From a virus: a stretch of 64,000 nucleotides of DNA. The translations under genes were made by a program, and so were the position numbers. The stretch is from positions 1 to 64,000 of the IMG/VR virus record IMGVR_UViG_3300022602_002157; one strand, 5' to 3'. The notes beneath the pieces are model-generated. The model was not told the origin of the DNA. It searched no databases and saw only the letters and a program-made list of their open reading frames with translations. Below are positions 43,354 through 52,181 of the stretch, piece by piece; positions within the stretch are counted from its first letter, which is position 1, and the number at the start of each line of letters is the position of its first letter.

Positions 43354-44868
43354 ATGAAAAGAATACTAAAAGCAATTGGTACATCAGTCCTTATGGCCGC
43401 ATTGTCAGTCAATGCCCTAGCACAATCTACCAGTACTACGGGAACATCTTCTGCAAACAGCAGTGGAACCATTACAAATAATAATACATTAATCAATCAA
43501 GGTGGATATAGTTCAAGTTCACTGGTTGATACTAATAGCACAAGCAACAGTACTAGTGCTGTTTTTACAAATAGCAATACAAACAGCAACAGTAATAGCA
43601 CAAGTACTTCAACTGTTAATAGTAACAGTAACTCAACTGCTACGGCTACAAATAACAATAATAACGTTAGCACCAGTACTAGCACTTCAGTTAATACAAA
43701 CAACAATATTCAAAGTGGTACTGTAACTAACATCAATCAGAATACCAACAATGGTACTATGACGTATAACAATAACAACGTCAATAGTGGTACAATGACC
43801 TATAATAACAACAACGTTAATACAGGTACAATGACCAACAACAATAATAACGTTAATACATCAACTTCATCAAGCACTAGTGTTAATACAAACAACAATG
43901 TTAATACTGGTACTATGACATATAATAACAACAACGTTAATGCGTCAACTTCAACTAGTACAAACGTTAATACAAATAATAATATTAACAGTGGTACTAT
44001 GACATATAACAATAATAATGCAAGTACTTCATCAAGCACTAACGTTAATACAAATAACAATATTAACAGTGGTACAATGACTTACAATAATAACAATGTA
44101 AGCACAAGTAACAATGTTAATACAAACAACAATATTAACAGCGGTACAATGACATATAATAACAATAATGTCACAACTAGCAACAACGTTAATCAAAATA
44201 ATAACGTCAATACTAGTACGAGTACAGCAACCAACACCAATAACAATAATAATGTAAGCACCAGTAACAATGTTAACCAAAATATTAACACTGGTACAAT
44301 GACTAACATTAACCAAAATACATCTGCGGTAACAAGTCAAAACACTAATACTAACAATAACAACAATAATAGTACTAGCAACAACGTCAACCAAAACATT
44401 CAAAGTGGTAGTATGACAAATAACAATAACAATAACAGTAACATTACTGAAAAAGTTATTCAGCCTCCACCAACAGCAGTTGCTCCTGCAATGTTAAGTG
44501 GTGGTAACCCTGATCTATGTACAACAGGTACTAGTGGTTCAGTACAAACACAAATCTTTGGCGTTGCTAGTGGTGGTACTAACCGTGACATGAATTGCGA
44601 AAGATTAAAAATCTCTAAAACACTTTATGACATGGGCATGAAAGTAGCCGCTGTTGCTACAATGTGTCAAGACCGTCGTGTATTTGACGCTATGATGGCA
44701 GCAGGCACCCCTTGCCCATACGAAGGTAAAATTGGTGATCAAGCCAAAGACGAGTGGGAAACACATCCAGAAAAACTACCAAAAGTAGAAAAGGAAAAGA
44801 GAGATGACACATATGAAAAAGTGGGCATTGGCGCTTTGCTTGGTGCTCTTGTCTTCAAACTTTTCTAA
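43354..44868 (+). CDS. Exported Asn/Thr/Ser-rich repeat protein
   Basis: A 504-aa protein. A signal peptide (MKRILKAIGTSVLMAALSV, cleaved near ALAQ) is followed by about 350 residues of Asn/Thr/Ser repeats such as NNNINSGTMTYNNNNV, resembling prion-like or amyloid-forming sequence. Then comes a Cys-containing domain (GNPDLCTTGTSGSVQTQIFG, NCERLKISKTLY, MCQDRRVFDAMMAAGTPCPY) and a hydrophobic C-terminus (KVGIGALLGALVFKLF). RBS AAAGG. It probably goes to the periplasm or cell surface. Its end overlaps the next gene in another frame. Confidence 0.7.
   Translation: MKRILKAIGTSVLMAALSVNALAQSTSTTGTSSANSSGTITNNNTLINQGGYSSSSLVDTNSTSNSTSAVFTNSNTNSNSNSTSTSTVNSNSNSTATATNNNNNVSTSTSTSVNTNNNIQSGTVTNINQNTNNGTMTYNNNNVNSGTMTYNNNNVNTGTMTNNNNNVNTSTSSSTSVNTNNNVNTGTMTYNNNNVNASTSTSTNVNTNNNINSGTMTYNNNNASTSSSTNVNTNNNINSGTMTYNNNNVSTSNNVNTNNNINSGTMTYNNNNVTTSNNVNQNNNVNTSTSTATNTNNNNNVSTSNNVNQNINTGTMTNINQNTSAVTSQNTNTNNNNNNSTSNNVNQNIQSGSMTNNNNNNSNITEKVIQPPPTAVAPAMLSGGNPDLCTTGTSGSVQTQIFGVASGGTNRDMNCERLKISKTLYDMGMKVAAVATMCQDRRVFDAMMAAGTPCPYEGKIGDQAKDEWETHPEKLPKVEKEKRDDTYEKVGIGALLGALVFKLF
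43660..44440 (+). repeat. AT-rich coding repeats for NNNVNxGTMTYNNNN units
   Basis: Degenerate 40-60-base units rich in AAT/AAC codons, encoding NNNVNTGTMTYNNNN and variants; copy number could change by recombination or slippage. Confidence 0.8.
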
Positions 44869-47512
44869 CGCACAAACTGTTAGTGTAAATAGTACCAGTG
44901 GTCAAGTAGATACTGCTGGTACTGTAGCAAGTTCAGGTAATGTGCTAAACCTAGGTGGTGGATTACCATGGGATAATACTGTAACAGGACAAGCAGGTGG
45001 TCTTAGCGGTGGTTGGACTCCTGCGTATAATCCCAATACTGGCAATATCATTTTTGGTTATAACAATCAAACAGTAAGTCAAACAGTTGCAATCAATCAA
45101 GCACTATCTAAAGCAGGTACAGGTATACAACTATCAGGATATAGTTATTCATGGGGTATCAACAACGACTTGAACAATGGTAGTGGTAACAGAGGCACAC
45201 TAACCGGCAATGTTAGTTTAAATAATCCAAATGGGTATTCATTAGAAAGTTACAACTATGATTATAGTGGTGTAAACACAGGTGGAAACTTTCAAACATT
45301 TAACGGTACGCAAATGTTTTCTAATCAATATCAACTATCTCAAGTGTCTTCAATTACAGTAAGTTTTACAGGTCATGATCAAAACTGGTGGGCTGGTTAT
45401 TGGGGCCCTAGAGTTCACGTTAATGATTTTAGTTTATTGTATAGTGTAAACCCTTGTACTACTAATCCTGCATATAGTCCTAGTTGTTCAGGTTTTAGTA
45501 AGATTGTTACCAGTGATAACTTATTACCAAATCCAAATCTAGTAGTTAGCGGTGATGCTGTAGGATACAATAGTTTTGCAGTTAATACTGCACTTAAAAA
45601 TAGTGGTTCAGGTGTTGAAGTTTACGGATTTAATTATGGTTACAATTATAGTTTAGGCAACGGCACATATGGATGTACTGCTACTAACCAAGATGGTTCT
45701 TGCAGTTGGTATATGACAACTAATCCATCTGCACAGGTAAAAGTACGATTAACAGATAGTTCTAATAATCAAATTTATCTAGCAGGACAAAATTGGTCAA
45801 CACCGAATACTGCGGCAAATGTGTCATATCAATTTTTACTTCCCAGCACAACAAATTCAACATCATTAGGTACATTTACTATGGGCGCATTGACCTCAGG
45901 TAATGCGGCAGTTCAAAATATGTTTGCTACTGCATTATATAAACCTGATCCATGTGTATCAAATCCATTATCTAGTACAAGTTGTCCTGGTTATGCAGCC
46001 GCGTATGCTCAACAATTAGCATTAAATTCTATTTCATCATCATCTACATCATCAGGTAATAGTAATGCTAACACAGCACAGACTGTGGCAAATCAAGCAC
46101 AGCAGGCTGCACAGCCTGCTCCCGCACCGGCAAATCCTGCACCACAACCTGCTCCTCAACCACAACAGCAACAAAGTGATCCAACTCAACAGGCAGCGGC
46201 ACCTGCAACACAATCACAACCTGCTCCTCAACAACAACAGCAACAAGCACAGAACTCTGGGCAACAACAAGCACAACCTGCAGGTCAAGTTCAAGTTGTG
46301 CAAACAAGTGATCCCAAAGCAAATTTACCAGCCGCACCACAACAGGCTGCAAATCAACCAGGAGCACCTAGTGCTGGCACACAACCAGTTGCGCAAGCAG
46401 GACAGCCTCAACAATCTGCACCAAAAGCAGGTGGTCCAAGTAATTTGTCTACAGCATTAAGTACAATTGCTAAAAACCAAGAACAACAAAAACAAATTGA
46501 AACTACCACTGTACAAGCGTCAATTGCGCAAGCAAATCAAGCAAGTGCAACTGCACAACAAACTGCACTAAATGTTGTAAGTGCTGTTAATAATTCAGTT
46601 GCCGCAAGTTCTGCCCAATCAGTATCAACTGCAAACGCTGTTGCTACCACTTCAGTTGCTAGTGGTTCTTCAAGTACTTCAAGTTATAATAGTAACTCAC
46701 AAATGAGTATTCAAACAGGTGTTACTAGTTCAACTCAATCAGTATTAAGCGCATCACAAGCATTAGCAAGTTCAAGTAGCACTAGAACTTCTACAACTAA
46801 TCAAAATAACATAGTAAGTACAAATGTTACTCAAACTACACAAACTACTAGTGTGTTTGCTCCTACAACTACACAAGTTACATCTACAAGTAATGCAACA
46901 AATACCAATACAAACATTCAAGCAAGTAATCCAGTTGCTAATGTTCAACAAACTCAAACTGTAGCAACTAGTACTTCAACGTTACCAACTAATAATACAC
47001 CTACTGTGCAAAATAGTTTACAGCAAAATCAAAATGCAGGTGCTGTTGCGATTCAAACACCTCAACAGCAATCTACAATGGTAGCAAGTGTTCAACAATC
47101 TTCATTATATTCACTAACACCAAACACTACTTTTGGTACAACAGTAGAAACAATCAATAATAACAATGTTAATCTATTGAGTAGAACAAGTCCTATTGCT
47201 GAGGCAATAAATAAAGCACCAACAATAGATACAAATACCAAAACTGAAACAGCAAATAATCAACCTGCTGTTAATCAGAAAGTAGAACAGAATGAATTAG
47301 CAGGTAAAGTAGAACTTGCTAAAATGGCAATTGCCCCTACTAACTATGGAAGTTACTTAAACTTCACATTAAAGGATGCGGCATTCTATGCGCCAAAAGA
47401 AATTTATAGAAATCAATCTACGGTTGATAATAGCAGAGCGTTAAGGAAGTTAAGTTCAGACAGTTTATTTGAAAAAATGGTCGAACTACAATACAAGGAG
47501 AGTAAACAATGA
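44804..47512 (+). CDS. Exported Gln/Ala/Ser-rich surface-type protein
   Basis: A 902-aa protein with a signal peptide starting at its second Met (MKKWALALCLVLLSSNFSNA). Residues about 40-370 form a beta-rich region with two similar units (AVNTALKNSGSGVEVYGFNY versus AINQALSKAGTGIQLSGYSY). The next 500 residues are Gln/Ala/Pro/Ser/Thr-rich low complexity, followed by a short helical end. ATG at 44804 has GGAAAAGAGAG upstream; 44813 is an alternative. It overlaps the preceding gene by 65 bases in a different frame. Confidence 0.7.
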   Translation: MTHMKKWALALCLVLLSSNFSNAQTVSVNSTSGQVDTAGTVASSGNVLNLGGGLPWDNTVTGQAGGLSGGWTPAYNPNTGNIIFGYNNQTVSQTVAINQALSKAGTGIQLSGYSYSWGINNDLNNGSGNRGTLTGNVSLNNPNGYSLESYNYDYSGVNTGGNFQTFNGTQMFSNQYQLSQVSSITVSFTGHDQNWWAGYWGPRVHVNDFSLLYSVNPCTTNPAYSPSCSGFSKIVTSDNLLPNPNLVVSGDAVGYNSFAVNTALKNSGSGVEVYGFNYGYNYSLGNGTYGCTATNQDGSCSWYMTTNPSAQVKVRLTDSSNNQIYLAGQNWSTPNTAANVSYQFLLPSTTNSTSLGTFTMGALTSGNAAVQNMFATALYKPDPCVSNPLSSTSCPGYAAAYAQQLALNSISSSSTSSGNSNANTAQTVANQAQQAAQPAPAPANPAPQPAPQPQQQQSDPTQQAAAPATQSQPAPQQQQQQAQNSGQQQAQPAGQVQVVQTSDPKANLPAAPQQAANQPGAPSAGTQPVAQAGQPQQSAPKAGGPSNLSTALSTIAKNQEQQKQIETTTVQASIAQANQASATAQQTALNVVSAVNNSVAASSAQSVSTANAVATTSVASGSSSTSSYNSNSQMSIQTGVTSSTQSVLSASQALASSSSTRTSTTNQNNIVSTNVTQTTQTTSVFAPTTTQVTSTSNATNTNTNIQASNPVANVQQTQTVATSTSTLPTNNTPTVQNSLQQNQNAGAVAIQTPQQQSTMVASVQQSSLYSLTPNTTFGTTVETINNNNVNLLSRTSPIAEAINKAPTIDTNTKTETANNQPAVNQKVEQNELAGKVELAKMAIAPTNYGSYLNFTLKDAAFYAPKEIYRNQSTVDNSRALRKLSSDSLFEKMVELQYKESKQ

Positions 47513-48075
47513 CAGAAGAAATTAAAAGTGTTGATGAAAAAATCGACCAAGTAGAAGACGCAGTAAAGAAGTATGCGAGTAAAGATACAGTTATTAGCAT
47601 TGGTGGGTATGAATTTACACCAGCAAAACTAATGGTTGCATTCACAATTGCATCTTCAATACTAGGTGGACTTTATGGTTGCTTTGAAGTGTATAAAGAC
47701 TATCAAAGTATGAGATACAAAATTGACCATTACGTTGCACCAGACTTGTCAGAATTTGACAAGCGTTTAGCAGTACTAGAAAAGAATAGCCAACAGGCTA
47801 CTGACTATACTTCAGAAATCAAGACAGATTTGAAAAACGATATCCGTCGTTTGGATACTGTTGTTGATGATGTTGAACGTAATGCTAAACAAAGCCAACG
47901 TGAAACTGATGCCCAAGTAAGAGATATGCGTACCGAAATGCGTAGTATCCATACTGATGTTGATGCTACACTAAAAGCCAATACTAAAGAAACTCAAGCC
48001 CAAATGAAAGAGTTGAAAGCAGAATTGGATAGTAAAATCAAAAAGGCATTGGATAACCCATTAGCAAACAAGTAA
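47509..48075 (+). CDS. Single-pass membrane protein with long coiled coil
   Basis: A 188-aa protein. One membrane segment (LMVAFTIASSILGGLYGCF, about residues 39-58) is followed by about 120 residues of charged coiled coil (DFDKRLAVLEKNSQQATDYT, TEMRSIHTDVDATLKANTKE). It has no cleavable signal. Overlap by ATGA with the preceding exported protein shows co-translation. This layout could suit an inner-membrane spanin subunit (Rz-like) or an anchor for the exported proteins; the lipoprotein at 42550 could be its partner. Speculative. Confidence 0.6.
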   Translation: MTEEIKSVDEKIDQVEDAVKKYASKDTVISIGGYEFTPAKLMVAFTIASSILGGLYGCFEVYKDYQSMRYKIDHYVAPDLSEFDKRLAVLEKNSQQATDYTSEIKTDLKNDIRRLDTVVDDVERNAKQSQRETDAQVRDMRTEMRSIHTDVDATLKANTKETQAQMKELKAELDSKIKKALDNPLANK

Positions 48076-48111
48076 TGCAATAACTATTAATTTTATTGTC
48101 ATGTTTGACAT

Positions 48112-48119
48112 GCTAAATA
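48112..48119 (+). promoter_or_regulatory. Late promoter-like GCTAAATA
   Basis: TAAATA-core octamer 48 bases before the outer-membrane protein ATG at 48168. Confidence 0.3.
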
Positions 48120-48167
48120 TTATTAGTGTTGTCTCAAAAACAACACGTTAACTTAAAAAGGAAAATT

Positions 48168-48722
48168 ATGAAAAACTTAGTAACAGCGTTAGTATTGGCA
48201 GTAGCGATTCCTACAATGGCACTCGCAGGTGAAGTATCTGGTGAGTATCGTGCAGGAACAAATTCAGGCCCAACTGGATACGACTTTCAGGCAGCAGGTT
48301 CTATAGGCAAGATCAATTTGGGTGCAGAAGTTGAATCAATTCAACCTAAGCATGAAGGTGCAGTTGCCGATTTGTTCGCAGTTAAAGCCGGTCCTCAATT
48401 ACCAGAAGTCGCTGGATTCAAGCCAGTCGCTAATTTGCAATTGGGTCGTAGCGAAACAACAGGTAAGGACTTTGATTTCTACGGTGTAGATTTAGGAGTT
48501 TCACACTCTGTATTTGGTCCAGTATCAGCATCAGTTGAATATCGCCGTCGTCAAGGCTTTAAGGCTGAAAACTTAAAGCAAGACCGTTTAAGCGCAGGCT
48601 TAGAAATGGCTTTCAACAAGAAGACTGCTTTAACAGCAACTTACTACCGTGATCGTAACGATCTAGTTGCTACAAATAAAGATAGCAACGTAATCGGTGT
48701 TGGTTTAAAGCATAGTTTCTAA
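48168..48722 (+). CDS. Outer-membrane beta-barrel protein
   Basis: A 184-aa protein. A signal peptide (MKNLVTALVLAVAIPTMALA) is followed by alternating polar/apolar strands (VSGEYRAG, FQAAGSIGKINLGAEVESIQ, PVSASVEYRRRQGF, KTALTATYYRDRND) and a last strand ending in KHSF. C-terminal Phe after alternating residues is the BAM recognition signature. The size fits an 8-stranded barrel. ATG at 48168 follows AAAAAGGAAAA. A phage-made barrel in the host outer membrane may alter receptors or exclude other phages. Confidence 0.8.
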   Translation: MKNLVTALVLAVAIPTMALAGEVSGEYRAGTNSGPTGYDFQAAGSIGKINLGAEVESIQPKHEGAVADLFAVKAGPQLPEVAGFKPVANLQLGRSETTGKDFDFYGVDLGVSHSVFGPVSASVEYRRRQGFKAENLKQDRLSAGLEMAFNKKTALTATYYRDRNDLVATNKDSNVIGVGLKHSF

Positions 48723-48724
48723 TA

Positions 48725-49462
48725 TTAGAGTTTCGTATATACGAAATATAGTCTATTATTAGCATCTTTCTTGAATTCGTCAAGCGATAAATTAAATTTC
48801 TTGGCGAATTCATGTGCTACTTCAAAAGACCAAGCAAAAACGTCAACCCAGGGACCTTTCACATGTTGAATCCCTGGGTTTACTCTAAAGAACATCTTTC
48901 CATTAGCCGCTAACATTTTCACACAGTTAGCAATTCTTGCTTCAATATCTTGTTTGCTATTAAAATTAATTGACCCAAGGGCAATAATAGCATCATAACT
49001 TTCATCTACTGCTGAAAATTCCAAAATATCAACCATATAATCTGCGCAGTTATTGTATGGATCAATACCAATAAGATTATTGATTCTGCCCTTAAATTGA
49101 TTATATCCACATCCAACATCTAGTACAGCCCTAGGATTAAGTCTATTGACTTCTTCAACTAGTTGCCATCCTGTATAACCATATATTTCAGTTTGCGGTT
49201 TCCAAATTTCTCCAAAGAACATTCCTGAATACTTGATATCTAAGTCATTAACGATTTGTTCTACAGTACCAGCATCAATATTAAAAGGTACACTAAGTGT
49301 GTTTTCTAATTTATTTTTTAATTTTGTAAGTCTAGCAGGTGTCAATGGTAACGCATTAACTACTGTGTTTTTACACAATTGGTTACGAATTTCGTCATAC
49401 TTAGGTAAATTCAACGCCTCTGTCAAATTTTCCATTACAAGTTTATAAATTTTGTTGTTCAT
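48725..49462 (-). CDS. SAM-dependent methyltransferase, class I
   Basis: A 245-aa protein. ALNP-type N-terminal helices precede the SAM-binding motif I RAVLDVGCGYNQF (near residue 117), motif II LIGIDPYNN and motif III-like SYDAIIALGSINF. The C-terminus carries the usual beta-hairpin end (NRLYFVYTK). No target-recognition motif for DNA is seen; small molecule, tRNA or protein are possible. ATG preceded by AGAGGAAA. Its stop lies 2 bases from that of the convergent barrel gene. Confidence 0.8.
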   Translation of the reverse strand: MNNKIYKLVMENLTEALNLPKYDEIRNQLCKNTVVNALPLTPARLTKLKNKLENTLSVPFNIDAGTVEQIVNDLDIKYSGMFFGEIWKPQTEIYGYTGWQLVEEVNRLNPRAVLDVGCGYNQFKGRINNLIGIDPYNNCADYMVDILEFSAVDESYDAIIALGSINFNSKQDIEARIANCVKMLAANGKMFFRVNPGIQHVKGPWVDVFAWSFEVAHEFAKKFNLSLDEFKKDANNRLYFVYTKL

Positions 49463-49482
49463 TGGAATTTCCTCTATTTAAT

Positions 49483-49490
49483 GATAAATA
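49483..49490 (+). promoter_or_regulatory. Late promoter-like GATAAATA (distal)
   Basis: First of two TAAATA octamers in the divergent gap upstream of the gene at 49562. Confidence 0.45.
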
Positions 49491-49494
49491 TTTC

Positions 49495-49529
49495 ATGTGA
49501 TATGAATTTTCATTAAATACTTATCACAT
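49495..49529. repeat. Inverted repeat flanking a promoter octamer
   Basis: ATGTGATA (49495-49502) and its exact complement TATCACAT (49522-49529) flank 19 bases that include ATTAAATA. The placement in a divergent promoter region suggests an operator or an mRNA hairpin. Confidence 0.45.
49512..49519 (+). promoter_or_regulatory. Late promoter-like ATTAAATA (proximal)
   Basis: TAAATA-core octamer 42 bases before the ATG at 49562, lying between the arms of an 8-bp inverted repeat. Confidence 0.35.
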
Positions 49530-49561
49530 ACATGCATGATTCAATAAAAAGGAGAATACTC

Positions 49562-50260
49562 ATGAGTTCAGCAAAAGAATTTGTTGCGAAAATCGTAGCA
49601 GACAACCAAGCACTTTTCGAAGCATCAAAGATTAATGTCAAGGCTTACTTTGACAGCAATCCTAGCCAAGAAGCGTTAGTTGAGCATTTCGTTGGCCGTA
49701 TGGTTAACGAGCGTATGAACATGGTAGAAATCAGCAAAGCAATTGCTGATATGCCTGCAAACGCAGACCCAGTAGAGTTACAATTGTTAACTCAACAAGC
49801 ACATGATGAAGCAGTACACTTCCGTTTAGTTAAGGAAGTTATTGAACACATCACTGGTTCAGAATTAGACGTTGAAGCCGCAATCGCTGCCGAGGCTGCA
49901 AAGCCAACAGCAAAAGGTGCTGGTCTTCTTGCTAAGTATGAAGCAGAAACAGATGCAGCCGCATTAGCAGCCTATCAATTAGTTGCTGAAGGTCGTGCTG
50001 AAGCCGTTTGGAATCAAATGGCAGAATGCATTTCTGATGAATTCATCAGTGGCGCATATGCTAAGATTGCTAAGGACGAAGGTTTCCACAGCAAGATTGG
50101 CGCACGTAAATTAGAAACTTTAGTATCAGACGAAGCAACACAAGTTCGTATTGAGAAGTTAGTTGCTAATATGCGTAAAGACTTATTCGAAATTAGTTGC
50201 AAGAACACAATGGAAGTTCCAGCTGCTAAAGAATTAGTTTCAGCCGCTTACGGATGGTAA
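49562..50260 (+). CDS. Ferritin-like di-iron protein
   Basis: A 232-aa helical protein. Two helix pairs carry metal-ligand-like residues: EHFVGRMVNERMNMVEIS, QQAHDEAVHFRLVKEVIE, AEAVWNQMAECISDEF and IAKDEGFHSKIGAR. The E-x-x-H spacing in AHDEAVHF and DEGFH is the ferritin-like di-iron pattern. It is not a Dps or bacterioferritin by sequence; an oxygenase or oxidase is likely. ATG at 49562 follows AAAAAGGAG. It opens an operon of amidotransferase-like, cupin, sulfotransferase-like and 2OG oxygenase genes. Confidence 0.65.
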   Translation: MSSAKEFVAKIVADNQALFEASKINVKAYFDSNPSQEALVEHFVGRMVNERMNMVEISKAIADMPANADPVELQLLTQQAHDEAVHFRLVKEVIEHITGSELDVEAAIAAEAAKPTAKGAGLLAKYEAETDAAALAAYQLVAEGRAEAVWNQMAECISDEFISGAYAKIAKDEGFHSKIGARKLETLVSDEATQVRIEKLVANMRKDLFEISCKNTMEVPAAKELVSAAYGW

Positions 50261-50261
50261 T

Positions 50262-50813
50262 TTGAAAATAGGATTAAGTCAACGAATCCTATTTCATAAA
50301 GGGAGGGCGTATGATTGTATAGAACATGGTTGGTACAACCTGTTAAGCGATCATACGCTTTTCTATTTGCCTAATAGATTAGATCAGGATTTTGATAGTA
50401 TAGCAGACAACTTGGATGCGTTCATTATCACAGGTGGTGATGACAGCACACTAAGACGTACAGTTGAGATTAAGTTAGCAACTAAAGTTATGCAACGTAA
50501 TAAACCAGTGATTGGAGTATGCCATGGTGCATTTTTAATTACTGATTTATTAGGTGGTGTAGTAGAAGAAGTTGAACATCACATGGATACTACTCATTTT
50601 GTAATGTACAATGGTGATGTAGTAGATGTGAATAGTTATCACAACTTAGCAATTAAAAAATTACATAATAGCGGTACAGCATTATGTATAGATGAATCGG
50701 GAAACATAGAATCATTTATCGATGGCAAATTAGCAGGTATAGTATGGCACCCAGAAAGAATGAAGACACCGTGGATGCCTAATGAAATTAAACAATTGAT
50801 TGGAGTAAAATAA
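50262..50813 (+). CDS. Class I glutamine amidotransferase-like / gamma-glutamyl hydrolase-like protein
   Basis: A 183-aa GATase1-fold protein: DAFIITGGDD, catalytic Cys in VIGVCHGAFLI, and the His/Glu pair in GIVWHPERM complete the Cys-His-Glu triad. Being free-standing and short, it resembles peptidase C26/PuuD-type hydrolases. The start is TTG, 1 base after the stop of the di-iron gene, with GGATGG as a weak ribosome site. It could handle a gamma-glutamylated intermediate or supply ammonia to a partner. Confidence 0.75.
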   Translation: MKIGLSQRILFHKGRAYDCIEHGWYNLLSDHTLFYLPNRLDQDFDSIADNLDAFIITGGDDSTLRRTVEIKLATKVMQRNKPVIGVCHGAFLITDLLGGVVEEVEHHMDTTHFVMYNGDVVDVNSYHNLAIKKLHNSGTALCIDESGNIESFIDGKLAGIVWHPERMKTPWMPNEIKQLIGVK

Positions 50814-50814
50814 A

Positions 50815-51480
50815 ATGATGCGAAATGTTAAAGGTGTTTTTAACACAAGCGATAGATGGCCATTAAAACTCACCAAAGTTGAAAGTAATGAATCTAAAAA
50901 GATGGATAAAACGCCCGGTACATATTATGTACTTACACGTAATGCTGACTTGATCGGAGACAATGTAAAGTTTGAAAAAGTTAACGGGGCATTTTGTTTT
51001 AATCATCATTTTACTGTTAGATGCGGGCCGCAATCATCTGCTGTCATCATTGAATATTTAGGATTACATTTAGAAGAAAGCAGATATTATGTACAGCAAG
51101 ATTTGGGTATAGGAAACTTAAGTTATATGGATGGTGGTACAAACACAACTGCTGTTAATCCAGGTCGTTTAGGAGATCCAGTAGTTAACTATGTACACTT
51201 TCCTGCAAACATGTACCAAACATTGCATACACATCCAAGCCATAGAATTGGGATGATATTAAAAGGCAATGGTAAAATCGAATTAGATAACGAAGAATAC
51301 TTTGACGTAAATGAGGGTGAAGTATTTTTTATGCAAAGAAACGTATTACACAATTTTATCACAGAAGACGAACCTGTAGTATTATATGTGTTTGCTCCTG
51401 ACAGTGGTACAGGTCCTACCGATGAAGTCAATCCATTAAAGATCAGAACTTACGTTGGACAACAACGATATACAAGATGA
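50815..51480 (+). CDS. Cupin-domain protein
   Basis: A 221-aa protein. The C-terminal half is a cupin: QTLHTHPSHRIGMILKGNGK gives the HxH metal pair and first motif, and NEGEVFFMQRNVLHNF the second motif with a further His. The N-terminal half may be a second, degenerate barrel (FNHHFTVRCG, SAVIIEYLGLH). Cupins include sugar isomerases and dioxygenases. The start may be either of two adjacent ATGs. It overlaps the next gene by 4 bases. Confidence 0.75.
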   Translation: MMRNVKGVFNTSDRWPLKLTKVESNESKKMDKTPGTYYVLTRNADLIGDNVKFEKVNGAFCFNHHFTVRCGPQSSAVIIEYLGLHLEESRYYVQQDLGIGNLSYMDGGTNTTAVNPGRLGDPVVNYVHFPANMYQTLHTHPSHRIGMILKGNGKIELDNEEYFDVNEGEVFFMQRNVLHNFITEDEPVVLYVFAPDSGTGPTDEVNPLKIRTYVGQQRYTR

Positions 51481-52181
51481 ACTTTGATGCAGACAACTTT
51501 GTTATAGTTGCATTTCCTAGATACGCAGGTGGAAAATTTTTAATCAACTGTTTAGGTCTTAGTGATGATGCAGTATTACAAGATAAATCATTGGCAGAAA
51601 AACAATTAAATGGTAATTTTTCACATGATGATAAAATCAATTATATACTCATCAAATTATCTAATGAAGCAGATTATAAAAATCAAAAAAACTGGATGGA
51701 TTTAGATTTAGGATGTGATCTTTTGCTAGGGCATCATGAAACTTGGTATGAAAAAAAAGAACCTATACAATATTTTGATATAGTTAATACATTATCAAAT
51801 AGAAGTGAAAAATTTTTTATTGTTGCACATAAGTCATACAATGTTGCAAACATAATTAAAATTTGGAAAAATGCCAAAATAATATTTTTTACCAATACAT
51901 TACATTTTAGACATTTACGAATAGGTATGGATAACCATTCAGTTCTTGACCCTAAATGGGAAACTAAATGCAAACAATTAATTAAAGAAGAAAATTTTAA
52001 AAACCTGTATTACTTTGACACTAATAATTATTTTAGTGAAGAGAAAACAGTTAATGGTGTAAAAGAATTATACCAACAATTAAATTTAAAAGGGTTTAAT
52101 GAAACATCGATTTCACTATATTATAAAGAATGGATTAAAAAATGTCTGCCATTGGAACTAGTAAAACTAAAAAACTCTTGA
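51477..52181 (+). CDS. Sulfotransferase-like P-loop protein (first)
   Basis: A 234-aa protein. FVIVAFPRYAGGKFLINCLG near the N-terminus is in the place of the PAPS-binding loop of sulfotransferases, and SEKFFIVAHKSYNVANIIKI and AKIIFFTNTLHFRHLR resemble the later core. Strict P-loop residues are changed, so activity is uncertain. It overlaps the next, related gene by 40 bases. Confidence 0.5.
   Translation: MNFDADNFVIVAFPRYAGGKFLINCLGLSDDAVLQDKSLAEKQLNGNFSHDDKINYILIKLSNEADYKNQKNWMDLDLGCDLLLGHHETWYEKKEPIQYFDIVNTLSNRSEKFFIVAHKSYNVANIIKIWKNAKIIFFTNTLHFRHLRIGMDNHSVLDPKWETKCKQLIKEENFKNLYYFDTNNYFSEEKTVNGVKELYQQLNLKGFNETSISLYYKEWIKKCLPLELVKLKNS

Noticed and set aside
48731-48746. 16-base palindrome TTTCGTATATACGAAA at the junction of convergent genes
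   Set aside because: It lies inside methyltransferase codons and is AT-rich without U-runs, so terminator or operator function is not supported.
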